Notes: generated from the letters alone by a model not told the origin. Shown: positions 1 to 6,167, numbered from the stretch's first letter. The stretch is DNA of 6,346 nucleotides from an uncultured Collinsella sp. (GCA_902494585.1 CABUUD010000105.1:1-6346), one strand, 5' to 3'. Program-made: numbers and translations.

Positions 1-40
1 CGCCCTCCGCCGAGCTTCGCCCGAGCCTCTCCCCACTCGC

Positions 41-46
41 TATACT
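41..46 (+). promoter_or_regulatory. Possible -10 element for the 103-612 gene
   Basis: TATACT lies 57 bases before the chosen ATG and matches the sigma-70-type -10 consensus at five of six positions. The only -35 candidate is TTCGCC at 16-21 with a long 19-bp spacer, which is poor. The flank is otherwise GC-rich, so an isolated AT-rich hexamer is suggestive rather than conclusive. Confidence 0.35.
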
Positions 47-102
47 GGTGCAGAACGTGTCATTTTTTTGCCTGTTAAACGGGCTATTTGTTGGGAGGAC
101 TC

Positions 103-612
103 ATGCCTGCCGCCAATCAACCCAAGGGAAGCGTTTCCACCGGATCGATTAAGCCGGTGACGCGTAAGGCCGTCCGTTGTCAGCGCGAAGTCGCCTGGTT
201 GGTCACGCAAGCGGCCGGTAAGCTCGTCGCCACCACCGACGACGTCAACGCGCCCACACCCAGCTTTGTACTGGCGGCGGCATTGTCGTACACCCGCAAG
301 CAAGAGCAGGCTGCTCAGGACAACGGACGCGCAGTTGACTACGATGCCGTCATAGCTCCCGACCTTGCGAGCTTTTGTCAGGCTGCGGGGCTGCCCGCAG
401 CGCCCAACGCGCTTTCGGACGCGGGCTACATGTTCACGCTCTCGGGTGCGGATCTGATCAGCGACCTTTATGCCTACTGCAGCGACCTGGACGAACGCAT
501 GGGAGACGCGGCGCAGGTCAAGCCAGGCTACGCGATCAAACTCGCGCTGCGGTTGTTCTTGCTAGACGGCGCCTCAGCCGCCATCGCCTCCGACGGCAAA
601 ACCTCGGCATAA
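103..612 (+). CDS. Hypothetical protein, 169 aa, function unknown
   Basis: I do not recognise this protein. The reading frame can be opened at a TTG at 88, but the ATG at 103 is preferred because GGGAGGA (93-99) lies directly before it; the spacing is short, about four bases after GGAGG. The product has a basic, Ser/Thr-rich N-terminus (1-25) and then what look like amphipathic helices: 26-40, 54-72, 83-95, 114-131 and 143-158. There are three cysteines (26, 92, 126). No signal peptide or transmembrane segment is evident; 143-158 is hydrophobic but looks amphipathic, so the protein is probably cytoplasmic and helical. It is transcribed alone, ends at TAA 610-612 just before a strong hairpin, and converges with the PilZ operon. 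Confidence is high that the gene is real, because of the ribosome site, the terminator and normal codon use. No function can be given. Confidence 0.75.
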   Translation: MPAANQPKGSVSTGSIKPVTRKAVRCQREVAWLVTQAAGKLVATTDDVNAPTPSFVLAAALSYTRKQEQAAQDNGRAVDYDAVIAPDLASFCQAAGLPAAPNALSDAGYMFTLSGADLISDLYAYCSDLDERMGDAAQVKPGYAIKLALRLFLLDGASAAIASDGKTSA

Positions 613-623
613 GCCACCACCAA

Positions 624-661
624 AAGCGCCGGGCTGGGAAATCACTCCCGGCCCGGCGCTT
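624..661. terminator. Bidirectional intrinsic terminator between convergent genes
   Basis: AAGCGCCGGGC (624-634) pairs perfectly with GCCCGGCGCTT (651-661). Five more pairs inside (635-639 with 646-650, one of them G-T) give a 16-bp stem and a 6-base loop. The + strand continues into a pyrimidine-rich tail (TTCTTCGTTCT). The - strand continues into TTTTGG. It sits 11 bases after the stop of the + gene and 7 bases beyond the stop of the - gene, as expected for a shared terminator. Confidence 0.85.
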
Positions 662-668
662 CTTCGTT

Positions 669-1820
669 CTACTTGTCCCCGTCCCCTGCGGGCGAGTTCT
701 TTTGGTTGCGACGGTTACTCCAAGTCACGTTGTGTTCCTTGTAGTAATCGGGCGCCTCGTTGCCGCTCGCGCTAATGGGGTCGTTGCCGGTCAGGGTGTC
801 GGTAATATCTTGCACGAACTTAACGAGCAGGCTCGAATCGTCGGTCTCGGACGAATCAAAATCGAAACCGAACTCCACCGCGCCGCCAATAATCTTGTCC
901 ACGCACTCCGGGTCGTCGCCGTCCAGCCAAATGACCACGGTGTACTTGTCCACGTCGCCCACGCGGAAGTTTTTGTGGCTAATGGTCGTTACCACGTCCT
1001 TGGACGCAAACGGCTCGGTGTTGGGCTCGGGATTGCCGTTGGCCGCAGCCGCCGCATAGGTGGTGGGCTTGCCATTGCGATACACCCGCACGCGTGCCGC
1101 CTTCTCCACGCCCTTGCTGGCGCTGACCACCTTGAACTTGGCGCTGTAGCCCAGATCGGTCTTGCCGGCGTTGCGGATATAAAAGGTGTACGCCACGTAG
1201 TTCTTGCCGTTGTGGCTGCCGTCGATATCGTCCAGGTTGTCGGGCAGGTCCTCGGCGGCGATATTGGTGCCGTTGTCCAAGGCGTCGGCGGCCAGGCGCG
1301 CAGTGGCGTTGTTAAAGTCGCCGTTGTCGGCAATGGCCACGCCGCGGCGGAACAGCTCCAGGCGGTTGAGGTTGATGGTGAAGTTACCCATGTTTTCCTG
1401 CATAAACGACAGGGCGAACAACACGCCAAAGGCAAGCGCCAGCACCACAAGGGCCTTTTGCAGCTTGTCCATGCGCAGCAGCGCCGCGCCGATGCGCTCC
1501 ATGCGGCGCTTGGGCATATACATGGACACGACCGCGTCGGGGTCGATGTCGTCGAAGTCCTGGTCGGCCAGCGCCTGCTCCAGCTCCTCGATGCGCACCA
1601 CGCCGCGGAGGTTGCGTTTGGACTTGGGCTTGCGTTTGGGCTTGCCGAAGCGCTTGCGGGAGGCGGGAGCCTGCTCGGGCGCGGAGTCCTCGCCGGGCGC
1701 GTCCTCGGCATTGGCGCCGGGCGCGTCCTGCGACGCTTCCTCGGCCTGGCCCTCGGCCAAATCCTCGGGCAAATCCTCGGCAGCTTGATCTTTGTTGTCG
1801 TTACGCTTGAACAGTGCCAT
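669..1820 (-). CDS. Single-pass membrane protein with TasA/camelysin-like extracytoplasmic domain
   Basis: This 383-aa protein has four visible parts. Residues 1-53 are acidic and rich in Ala, Glu, Asp and Pro, so probably disordered. Residues 54-70 are strongly basic (KRFGKPKRKPKSKR). After a charged stretch, 122-140 is one hydrophobic membrane segment. The remainder, about 145-383, is predicted to lie outside by the positive-inside rule. Within it, YVAYTFYIRNAGK (208-220), YSAKFKV (225-231) and KYTVVIWLDGDDPEC (292-306) followed by GG-containing sequence and FGFDF resemble the beta-sandwich of TasA/camelysin (SipW-dependent) surface proteins. That match rests on recalled family features, not a search. 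Unlike secreted TasA it keeps an internal membrane anchor and has no typical N-terminal signal peptide. The ATG has no clear Shine-Dalgarno site. It lies 5 bases after the PilZ gene stop, so translation is probably coupled. Role is unknown; a cell-envelope or matrix function under second-messenger control is inference. Confidence 0.8.
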   Translation of the reverse strand: MALFKRNDNKDQAAEDLPEDLAEGQAEEASQDAPGANAEDAPGEDSAPEQAPASRKRFGKPKRKPKSKRNLRGVVRIEELEQALADQDFDDIDPDAVVSMYMPKRRMERIGAALLRMDKLQKALVVLALAFGVLFALSFMQENMGNFTINLNRLELFRRGVAIADNGDFNNATARLAADALDNGTNIAAEDLPDNLDDIDGSHNGKNYVAYTFYIRNAGKTDLGYSAKFKVVSASKGVEKAARVRVYRNGKPTTYAAAAANGNPEPNTEPFASKDVVTTISHKNFRVGDVDKYTVVIWLDGDDPECVDKIIGGAVEFGFDFDSSETDDSSLLVKFVQDITDTLTGNDPISASGNEAPDYYKEHNVTWSNRRNQKNSPAGDGDK

Positions 1821-1825
1821 GGCGA

Positions 1826-2491
1826 TCAGAGCTTATATTTGGCGCGGATGTAGCCGACGTATTCTTTGACGAGCTCGCGCTCCATGTCGTCGGCGTAGCG
1901 GAACTGCAGGCCGCAGACGTTGCGGTACAGGCTGCCCTTGGGCGCGCGGCGCACCCAGCACACGATGCCCAGCTGCTCGGGCAGCTCGTGGCGCTCGCCC
2001 TGCAGGCGGATCGAGGGCATTTGCACGGCCAGGGCCTCGCCCACGTCGGGGTAATCGTTGAGGTAGATAGCCAGACCGCCGGCCGAGACGTCGATAGTCA
2101 TGGCGTCCTCGGGCTCGGGGGTCGGCGCGTTGTCGCGCTGGTAGGTCAGGCGCATGGCGACCTTAAAACGCTCGTCGCGGCGCTTGACAAAGGTGCGCTG
2201 CTCGGCGACTTTGCGCATTTTCCAGTAAGTGCGGATGCCCTTTTTCTCGACCGACTCGGGGTAGCCGGCCAGCACGAACGTTTCCTCGCCCACTTTGTAT
2301 TGCAGCAGGAGCTTTTGGTTTTCGTCCATGATGAGCGGCTTGCCGGCGAGCATGGGCGCGCTCATAAGAAAGTACGCTTCGTCCAGGTTCTCTTTGTACG
2401 TGGCGAGCATGTTGAAGTCGGTTTTTTGGCCCATGGGCACGTCGAATGCCACCTGAAGCTTAGTCCCCGGCGTTATCTGTTGCTCTGCCAT
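1826..2491 (-). CDS. PilZ-domain protein (YcgR-like), putative c-di-GMP receptor
   Basis: The 221-aa product has an N-terminal beta-rich region (about 10-95) of the kind that precedes PilZ in YcgR-type proteins. A C-terminal PilZ domain (about 100-215) follows. Both c-di-GMP-binding signatures are present: R104-R105-D-E-R108 (RxxxR) and D134-V-S136-A-G-G139 ([D/N]xSxxG). In the family these bind a c-di-GMP dimer and change how the protein contacts a partner; YcgR brakes flagella. No flagellar gene is visible here, so the partner is unknown. The protein looks cytoplasmic. An ATG 33 bases upstream (2524) is in frame, but the ATG at 2491 is chosen because GGGGGAGA (2496-2503) sits at the right distance and the extra 11 residues are non-conserved in character. 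It is the first gene of a two-gene operon with the membrane protein downstream, which is the obvious candidate output. Confidence 0.9.
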   Translation of the reverse strand: MAEQQITPGTKLQVAFDVPMGQKTDFNMLATYKENLDEAYFLMSAPMLAGKPLIMDENQKLLLQYKVGEETFVLAGYPESVEKKGIRTYWKMRKVAEQRTFVKRRDERFKVAMRLTYQRDNAPTPEPEDAMTIDVSAGGLAIYLNDYPDVGEALAVQMPSIRLQGERHELPEQLGIVCWVRRAPKGSLYRNVCGLQFRYADDMERELVKEYVGYIRAKYKL

Positions 2492-2549
2492 GTATTCTCC
2501 CCCAGTCGCGGGCGCCGATATCATCGTCGTGCGCGATGCACATTGGGCT

Positions 2550-2577
2550 ATTGTAACTGCTTTGCCGCAGGTTTCGA
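2550..2577 (-). promoter_or_regulatory. Promoter of the PilZ operon
   Basis: On the - strand TCGAAA (2572-2577) and TACAAT (2550-2555) are separated by 16 bp. They match the -35 and -10 consensus at four and five of six positions. Transcription would begin near 2543, giving a leader of about 50 bases with the ribosome site at 2496-2503. The element lies in the 128-bp gap between the Schlafen-like gene and the PilZ gene, which shows that the PilZ operon can be transcribed independently. Confidence 0.5.
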
Positions 2578-2619
2578 TGTGCGGTGCGTGAAATGGCGGG
2601 ATACGGGGCGCGGCAGCCG

Positions 2620-4095
2620 CTAGTACAGCTGCCCCGCGCGCTCCGTTAGCCGGTACTTGCGGTTGCGGCTTGTCGACGGCGCCGTAGGTTCAAGCTCGCC
2701 CTGTGCGATGAGCGCATTGACGCGTACCCTAACCTGGGAGACGGTGAGTCCCGTGCATTCTGCCAGTTCACGTGTTCCCAGTTCGCCGTTGCGCTTGAGT
2801 GCCGCCACAATTAAGTCCCCGCCATGATCGACCTGCTCAACCTTCGCTCGGTAAAGGACAACCTTAAACCGGTCGAAACCCGGGCAAAACAACGGCTCGG
2901 CCAGACCTTGCGCACGCATGGCATCGAGCATCATTGGAATGCCCGACCCGTTGCCTTCGGCAGGAGAGCCCGCGCCGTCGGGCAATGGGACAAGCGACAT
3001 GAGCTTCACAAGCGTCGCATTGCGACATCGGGAGCTGCCGTCAAACAGGTTCTCGCGAGTCTTTCCTCCGTATAGGCCGCCGGGGTTCGTCACTTCGATA
3101 CGGTCATCAAAGACGTCAACAGCGATCGACTGCCCACAGAACTGGTCTCCGTATTCTCGGTGGATTACGGCGTTGGCAATTGCCTCGCGCAGGACCTCCT
3201 CGGGAATCTCCAGCGAGTCGACACGCGAGACGCCTTTGATCATCGAGGTTCGTCGCAAATTCTTGGCGACCGCCGCGACGGCATCCGAGATCATTTCGCC
3301 CAACGTTCCCTCGCAGATCGTACGGTCCATGAACCTCAACGACCCCGCCGCGCCCTTCTGCGTTCCGGCATAGACCGCCACATCGATAAAGAGCTTGGGG
3401 TAGAACTGCTGAGGATAGGCGCCCGCAACCAGGAGTCCGGCCTTAGTCACGTTGCCTTGGGAATCGAGGAAATTCAGGCGCTCCAGCTTTGTTTTCTTGT
3501 CCGTCGCACCGTGCATAGCTCGGGGCGTCAGCGAGAAAGCACGCTCTATCGTGCGATCGACCAGTGCCTCGTCAAGATCGCCTGCAACTGCGCCGGGCAC
3601 TGCGTCGCGATCACTGGGGCTCGTCCGCTCATACGACGACAAGGACAGGACCTCGGTCGACGAAAGCGGGACATCTTTGTCATCGATGCGTTTGTAGCTG
3701 CCACCTTGAGCGCCCCGCTCTATGACATAGCAAGGCTTGCTCGACGGGTCGAGCTCCTCAATCGTGATGACCAGAACCACGGTGCCCTGGAGCTCCACGC
3801 GCTCAATGGTGTATTTGGGCGGATTGGCCAGCTTTCCGCGACCGCCGGCATCGCCCATGCCCGCCACGAATTGTTTGAGCACTTTCTCGGTCTCAAAGTT
3901 TGCAACTGGGACAAAACCCGCGCGCTCGCTCACTCCGAGTACGATGATGCCGCCGGCGGTGTTTGCGAAAGCGCTGACGGTTTCCCATACGTCGCGGGAA
4001 AGCATCGTGGCGCTCTCCTTGACCTCGACGTTAAGGTCATCCGAGCCCATGTGCCTTAAAGACTCGAGCAGACCGGTCAGTTCGTTTTCGTTCAT
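2620..4095 (-). CDS. Schlafen-like AlbA_2 / HATPase_c_4 / winged-helix protein, putative regulator
   Basis: The 491-aa protein has the three-part build of this family. An AlbA_2 (Schlafen-like, putative nucleic-acid-binding) domain spans about 20-150, with E24-V-K26-E-S, FANTAGGIIVLGV (43-55) and GGSYKR (131-136). An HATPase_c_4 module follows: EVLREAIANAVIHREY (300-315, including the N and HREY positions), VTNPGGL (335-341), R356/N359, and a glycine-rich lid at 381-389. A C-terminal winged helix-turn-helix lies at about 425-487 (RELAECTGLTVSQVRVRVN as helices 2-3). Such proteins are usually annotated as ATP-binding or DNA-binding regulators; some Schlafen-like relatives occur in anti-phage settings. 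The ATG at 4095 is chosen over an in-frame GTG at 4101 because AAAGGA (4103-4108) is 7 bases upstream of the ATG and only one base from the GTG. It is monocistronic and follows a repeat-rich region that probably controls it. Domains are complete, with no sign of decay. Its target is unknown. Confidence 0.88.
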   Translation of the reverse strand: MNENELTGLLESLRHMGSDDLNVEVKESATMLSRDVWETVSAFANTAGGIIVLGVSERAGFVPVANFETEKVLKQFVAGMGDAGGRGKLANPPKYTIERVELQGTVVLVITIEELDPSSKPCYVIERGAQGGSYKRIDDKDVPLSSTEVLSLSSYERTSPSDRDAVPGAVAGDLDEALVDRTIERAFSLTPRAMHGATDKKTKLERLNFLDSQGNVTKAGLLVAGAYPQQFYPKLFIDVAVYAGTQKGAAGSLRFMDRTICEGTLGEMISDAVAAVAKNLRRTSMIKGVSRVDSLEIPEEVLREAIANAVIHREYGDQFCGQSIAVDVFDDRIEVTNPGGLYGGKTRENLFDGSSRCRNATLVKLMSLVPLPDGAGSPAEGNGSGIPMMLDAMRAQGLAEPLFCPGFDRFKVVLYRAKVEQVDHGGDLIVAALKRNGELGTRELAECTGLTVSQVRVRVNALIAQGELEPTAPSTSRNRKYRLTERAGQLY

Positions 4096-4152
4096 CTGCA
4101 CGTCCTTTCGCTCGGTTCTGCAAAGAATGCCGCGAATAGATTTCCTTCGTCT

Positions 4153-4229
4153 CTCAGTTATCTCTCGTAATTATCTCTCATCTTTCTGTTATCTATCATA
4201 TTAGAGATGAGCGAGAGATAAAAGATAAG
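4153..4229. repeat. Direct repeat copy A with TTATCTCTC motif array (probable operator)
   Basis: This 77-bp unit matches 4318-4394 without gaps at 65 of 77 positions; the first 52 positions match at 47. It holds TTATCTCTC at 4158-4166 and 4171-4179, a variant TTATCTATC at 4189-4197, and a perfect inverted copy GAGAGATAA at 4213-4221. Its left end is 58 bases from the ATG of the Schlafen-like gene. Regularly spaced short motifs in both orientations upstream of a winged-helix protein gene are typical of an operator array; binding by that protein is inference. Confidence 0.85.
4170..4199 (-). promoter_or_regulatory. Weak promoter candidate for the Schlafen-like gene, inside repeat A
   Basis: On the - strand ATGATA (4194-4199) and GATAAT (4170-4175) are 18 bp apart. 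They match the consensus at four and five of six positions. Three of the five differences between repeats A and B in the first 52 bases (4170, 4195, 4198) fall inside these hexamers, and copy B lacks both. If real, the promoter would be covered by the TTATCTCTC motifs, fitting repression by a bound protein. The match is modest in an AT-rich area, so this is tentative. Confidence 0.3.
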
Positions 4230-4273
4230 ATGTCTGCCATCTGTTTCATATAGACATGTTTTTGCTGGTAGAA

Positions 4274-4302
4274 CAATCAGTATTGAGATAATACTATGAT
4301 TG
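4274..4302. repeat. Dyad between the two direct repeats
   Basis: CAATC-AGTATT (4274-4284) is the reverse complement of AATACT...GATTG (4290-4302), with two unpaired bases (AT, 4296-4297) and a 5-base centre GAGAT. This gives an 11-bp interrupted palindrome. No T-run follows on either strand, so it is unlikely to be a terminator. The centre contains GAGATAA, related to the inverted form of the flanking motif, so it may be another protein site. Confidence 0.55.
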
Positions 4303-4317
4303 CTTGTCTCTTTGCTG

Positions 4318-4394
4318 CTCAGTTATCTCTCATATTTATCTCTCGTCTTTCTGTTATCTCTCGTATTAGTGACGAATGAGAGATGAGAGATACG
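4318..4394. repeat. Direct repeat copy B with TTATCTCTC motif array (probable operator)
   Basis: This is the second copy of the 77-bp unit, displaced from copy A by exactly 165 bp. TTATCTCTC occurs perfectly at 4323-4331, 4336-4344 and 4354-4362, with the same 13- and 18-bp steps as in copy A. Two adjoining inverted motifs follow: GAGAGAT at 4378-4384 and GAGAGATAC at 4385-4393. Conserved spacing without a single insertion or deletion implies either recent duplication or selection on the geometry. It lies about 45 bp beyond the end of the PTS terminator. Confidence 0.85.
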
Positions 4395-4440
4395 TGAGTG
4401 ATGCATGGGCCTGGACTATTGGACGGTCGGAAAATCCCTC

Positions 4441-4480
4441 AAATAAAAAACGGGGCCGGCCTTACGCCGAACCCCGTTTT
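4441..4480 (-). terminator. Intrinsic terminator of the PTS operon
   Basis: On the - strand AAAACGGGG (complement of 4472-4480) pairs with CCCCGTTTT (4447-4455) over nine pairs. An inner four-pair extension (4457-4460 with 4466-4469) closes a 5-base loop. The RNA then runs into TTTTTTATTT. It lies 45 bases after the EIID stop and insulates the repeat region from PTS transcription. Confidence 0.92.
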
Positions 4481-4525
4481 CAAACGGTCAGTTAGTTATC
4501 CAACGCGCGAGCATAGCAGTCAACA

Positions 4526-5374
4526 TTACGCCGCCGCGAACACTCCCAAGCCCGTTCCGATGATGCAGATCGCAAAGATGCCCAAGATAATCCAAATGGT
4601 CTTGACGCCCTTTTTGTACAGGGCGACGCAGGCAAAGGTTGCCAGCAAGGGCAGCAGACCGGGGAAGATCGAATCGAACAGATCCTGCAGGACAATCTCC
4701 GAACCACCCACGTCAAAGGTCAAAGCAGTGGACAGTGAGACCTGTGCCGCAATCATGGCGCCGATAACGGTCATTCCGAGGACACCGGCAGCATGCGTCA
4801 TGCGAGACATAAGGTTGTTCTCTTCGGACTGCTGCAGGAACTTGGTTCCCAGGTCGTATCCCAGATGGGCTGCGACAATACGCGTTGCAAAGTTAATCAC
4901 GGAGTAGATGAGCGCGTACACGATGGGGCCGAGCGGGTTGCCCGTCGACGCGATGCCAATGCCAATGCCGGCGGCGACCACGCGGAACGTACCCCAGTAG
5001 AACGAATCGCCGATGCCGGAAAGCGGTCCCATGAGGCCGACCTTCATGGCGTTAATCGAGGACGTGTCGAAGTTCTTATCGGCAGCCGCCTGCTCTTCCA
5101 TCGAAACCGTTAGGCCGGCTACAAACGGAAGCACATGAGGCGTGATGTTAAAGAACTCGGTATGGCGATCAAGCGCCGCATAGTAATCGTCGTCGTTGGG
5201 ATAGATCTTTCGCAGGGGCTTCTGAATGGTGTACATGAAGCCCATTGCCATCATCTTGTCGTACGACTGCGAGCACTGGCTCGTAAACTGGCGAAGGAAC
5301 ATGCTCCGATACATATCGGGAGTCATAATCGCGTCCTTCTTGGCCTCCTTGAGGTCGGTGTTCTGGGTAGCCAT
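4526..5374 (-). CDS. PTS mannose/fructose/sorbose-family EIID membrane component
   Basis: EIID forms, with EIIC, the membrane translocator of mannose-family phosphotransferase systems. EIIB on the inner face phosphorylates the incoming sugar. The 282-aa length is normal. Diagnostic stretches are present: HTEFFNITPHVLPFVAGLTV (71-90) with SMEE after it, and the signature KVGLMGPLSGIGDSFYWGT (111-129). Hydrophobic segments follow, including 131-165 and a C-terminal helix at about 258-278. The start overlaps the EIIC stop by one base (TAATG), and AGGAGGA (5381-5387) lies 6 bases before it inside the end of the EIIC gene, so the two are co-translated. It is the last gene of the operon; the terminator follows. 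Sequence alone does not fix the sugar. The gene looks intact. Confidence 0.95.
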   Translation of the reverse strand: MATQNTDLKEAKKDAIMTPDMYRSMFLRQFTSQCSQSYDKMMAMGFMYTIQKPLRKIYPNDDDYYAALDRHTEFFNITPHVLPFVAGLTVSMEEQAAADKNFDTSSINAMKVGLMGPLSGIGDSFYWGTFRVVAAGIGIGIASTGNPLGPIVYALIYSVINFATRIVAAHLGYDLGTKFLQQSEENNLMSRMTHAAGVLGMTVIGAMIAAQVSLSTALTFDVGGSEIVLQDLFDSIFPGLLPLLATFACVALYKKGVKTIWIILGIFAICIIGTGLGVFAAA

Positions 5375-6108
5375 TAGAAGTCCTCCTCTTCATCCTCGGC
5401 AACCGCCTGCGGACCGGCCGAGCCCTCGCGGAAGGCCAGGAGCAGCGCGACGCAGATAGCGGCAGCGGCAACACCGACAACGTCCATCTTGAGGTAGATG
5501 ACCATAATGAAGCCGATGAACAGCCAAGGAAGCAGCTTGTTGTCGCCCATGGTCCTAATAAGAAGAGCGAAGCCGATGCAGACCATGACGCCGGACGCAA
5601 CGTTGAGGCCGTCCATCACAAACTGCGGAATCGCGTTAAGCGCATTGTTGATGAGGTCGGCACCAAAGAACAGCGAGCAAAACACCAGCAGTGCAGACGG
5701 AATGCCAATCGACAGAGGCACGATGGTCAGATGGTACAGGTTCGCCTTGGCAAGATCGCGATTTGCCAGAGCGGTCTCAATCTTCTTGCAGGCAAAGGCA
5801 CCCGGAACGGCGTAGCAGAAGTTGCGCCACACCTGAAGGAAGACGGAGACGGGAGGGGCGAGCGCGACGGCAGTTGCCGTGCCCGTACCCGTAATGACGG
5901 CAAACGCGCAGCCAAGCACGCCGAAGGCATAGACCTCGGGAGGAACCGCCGCGCCGACCATGATGGCGCCCATGAACATGGACTCCAAAGCAGCGCCGAC
6001 GATAACTCCCTGCTGGACATCGCCAAGGATCAAGCCGACAAACAGGCTCGTAAACAGCGGACGACCAAGCATCGTAATGCCAAATGCTTGCTCGTCCATA
6101 GACGCCAT
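5374..6108 (-). CDS. PTS mannose-family EIIC membrane component, N-terminus displaced by a probable frameshift
   Basis: EIIC is the substrate-channel subunit that works with EIID. Family features begin almost at the first residue: MDEQAFGITMLGRPL (4-18), VGLILGD (24-30), VGAALESMFMGAI (37-49) and GAAVPPE (52-58). Further hydrophobic helices lie at about 129-148, 168-185, 192-206 and 208-225, and an acidic tail (EDEEEDF) carries the EIID ribosome site. At 244 aa it is short by about one helix; relatives have roughly 15-20 residues before this point. The ATG at 6108 and the one at 6099 have no Shine-Dalgarno site. Directly upstream another frame encodes IVAQYLLVALVA (6146-6111), which looks like the missing first helix. 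A single base lost near 6108-6113 would explain this. No ATG, GTG or TTG opens that stretch, so the true start is unresolved. The gene is either slightly broken or the sequence has an error here. Confidence 0.85.
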   Translation of the reverse strand: MASMDEQAFGITMLGRPLFTSLFVGLILGDVQQGVIVGAALESMFMGAIMVGAAVPPEVYAFGVLGCAFAVITGTGTATAVALAPPVSVFLQVWRNFCYAVPGAFACKKIETALANRDLAKANLYHLTIVPLSIGIPSALLVFCSLFFGADLINNALNAIPQFVMDGLNVASGVMVCIGFALLIRTMGDNKLLPWLFIGFIMVIYLKMDVVGVAAAAICVALLLAFREGSAGPQAVAEDEEEDF

Positions 6109-6164
6109 AATGCGACCAGCGCAACTAGGAGGTACTGGGCAACTATTCTGATTAACCCCAGAAA
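6109..6164 (-). other. Out-of-frame coding remnant for the EIIC first helix
   Basis: After a TAA (6165-6167), one - strand frame reads FLGLIRIVAQYLLVALVA down to 6111 and then runs out of register with EIIC. The hydrophobic stretch has the length, character and position of the first EIIC helix, which normally runs straight into the (A)SMDE-type motif found in the EIIC frame at 6108. It is listed separately because the annotated EIIC gene omits it. Confidence 0.5.
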
Positions 6165-6167
6165 TTA

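Larger units (their letters stand above)
4096..4440. other. AT-rich non-coding regulatory region (about 345 bp)
   Basis: This gap holds no credible gene on either strand. It is clearly richer in A and T than the coding regions on both sides. It contains two long direct repeats (4153-4229 and 4318-4394), a dyad between them (4274-4302), and the ribosome-binding site of the Schlafen-like gene at its left edge. Because the PTS operon to the right runs towards it and stops at the 4447-4480 terminator, the only gene it can drive in this window is the Schlafen-like gene. Confidence 0.75.

Noticed and set aside
375..1853. Long + strand open frame (492 codons) opposite the TasA-like gene
   Set aside because: It overlaps two well-supported genes and the terminator, has a composition expected from reading GC-rich codons backwards, and has no ribosome site or recognisable domain.
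2492..2524. Upstream ATG (2524) as the PilZ start
   Set aside because: No ribosome site precedes it, and the strong GGGGGAGA lies just before the ATG at 2491.
1814..2623. Long + strand open frame opposite the PilZ gene
   Set aside because: The opposite strand encodes a PilZ domain with both binding motifs; this frame is its antisense shadow.
2608..2637. Hairpin around the stop of the Schlafen-like gene (GGCAGC 2612-2617 with GCTGCC 2628-2633)
   Set aside because: Short stem with a mismatch, the stop codon lies in the loop and no T-run follows, so I do not call it a terminator.
3160..4059. Long + strand open frame opposite the Schlafen-like gene
   Set aside because: The - strand has three ordered domains over this span; no start signal is seen for the + frame.
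4230..4257. ATGTCT/AGACAT inverted repeat followed by GTTTTTG on the + strand
   Set aside because: Six pairs with a 16-base loop and no upstream + strand gene; most likely chance in AT-rich DNA.
4153..4394. CRISPR-like or insertion-sequence interpretation of the repeats
   Set aside because: Only two copies, internally structured and separated by 88 bp of unrelated sequence, with no cas genes, no transposase and no target duplications seen.
4398..4907. + strand open frame crossing the PTS terminator into EIID
   Set aside because: It runs through a clear terminator and antisense to conserved EIID motifs, with no ribosome site at its start.
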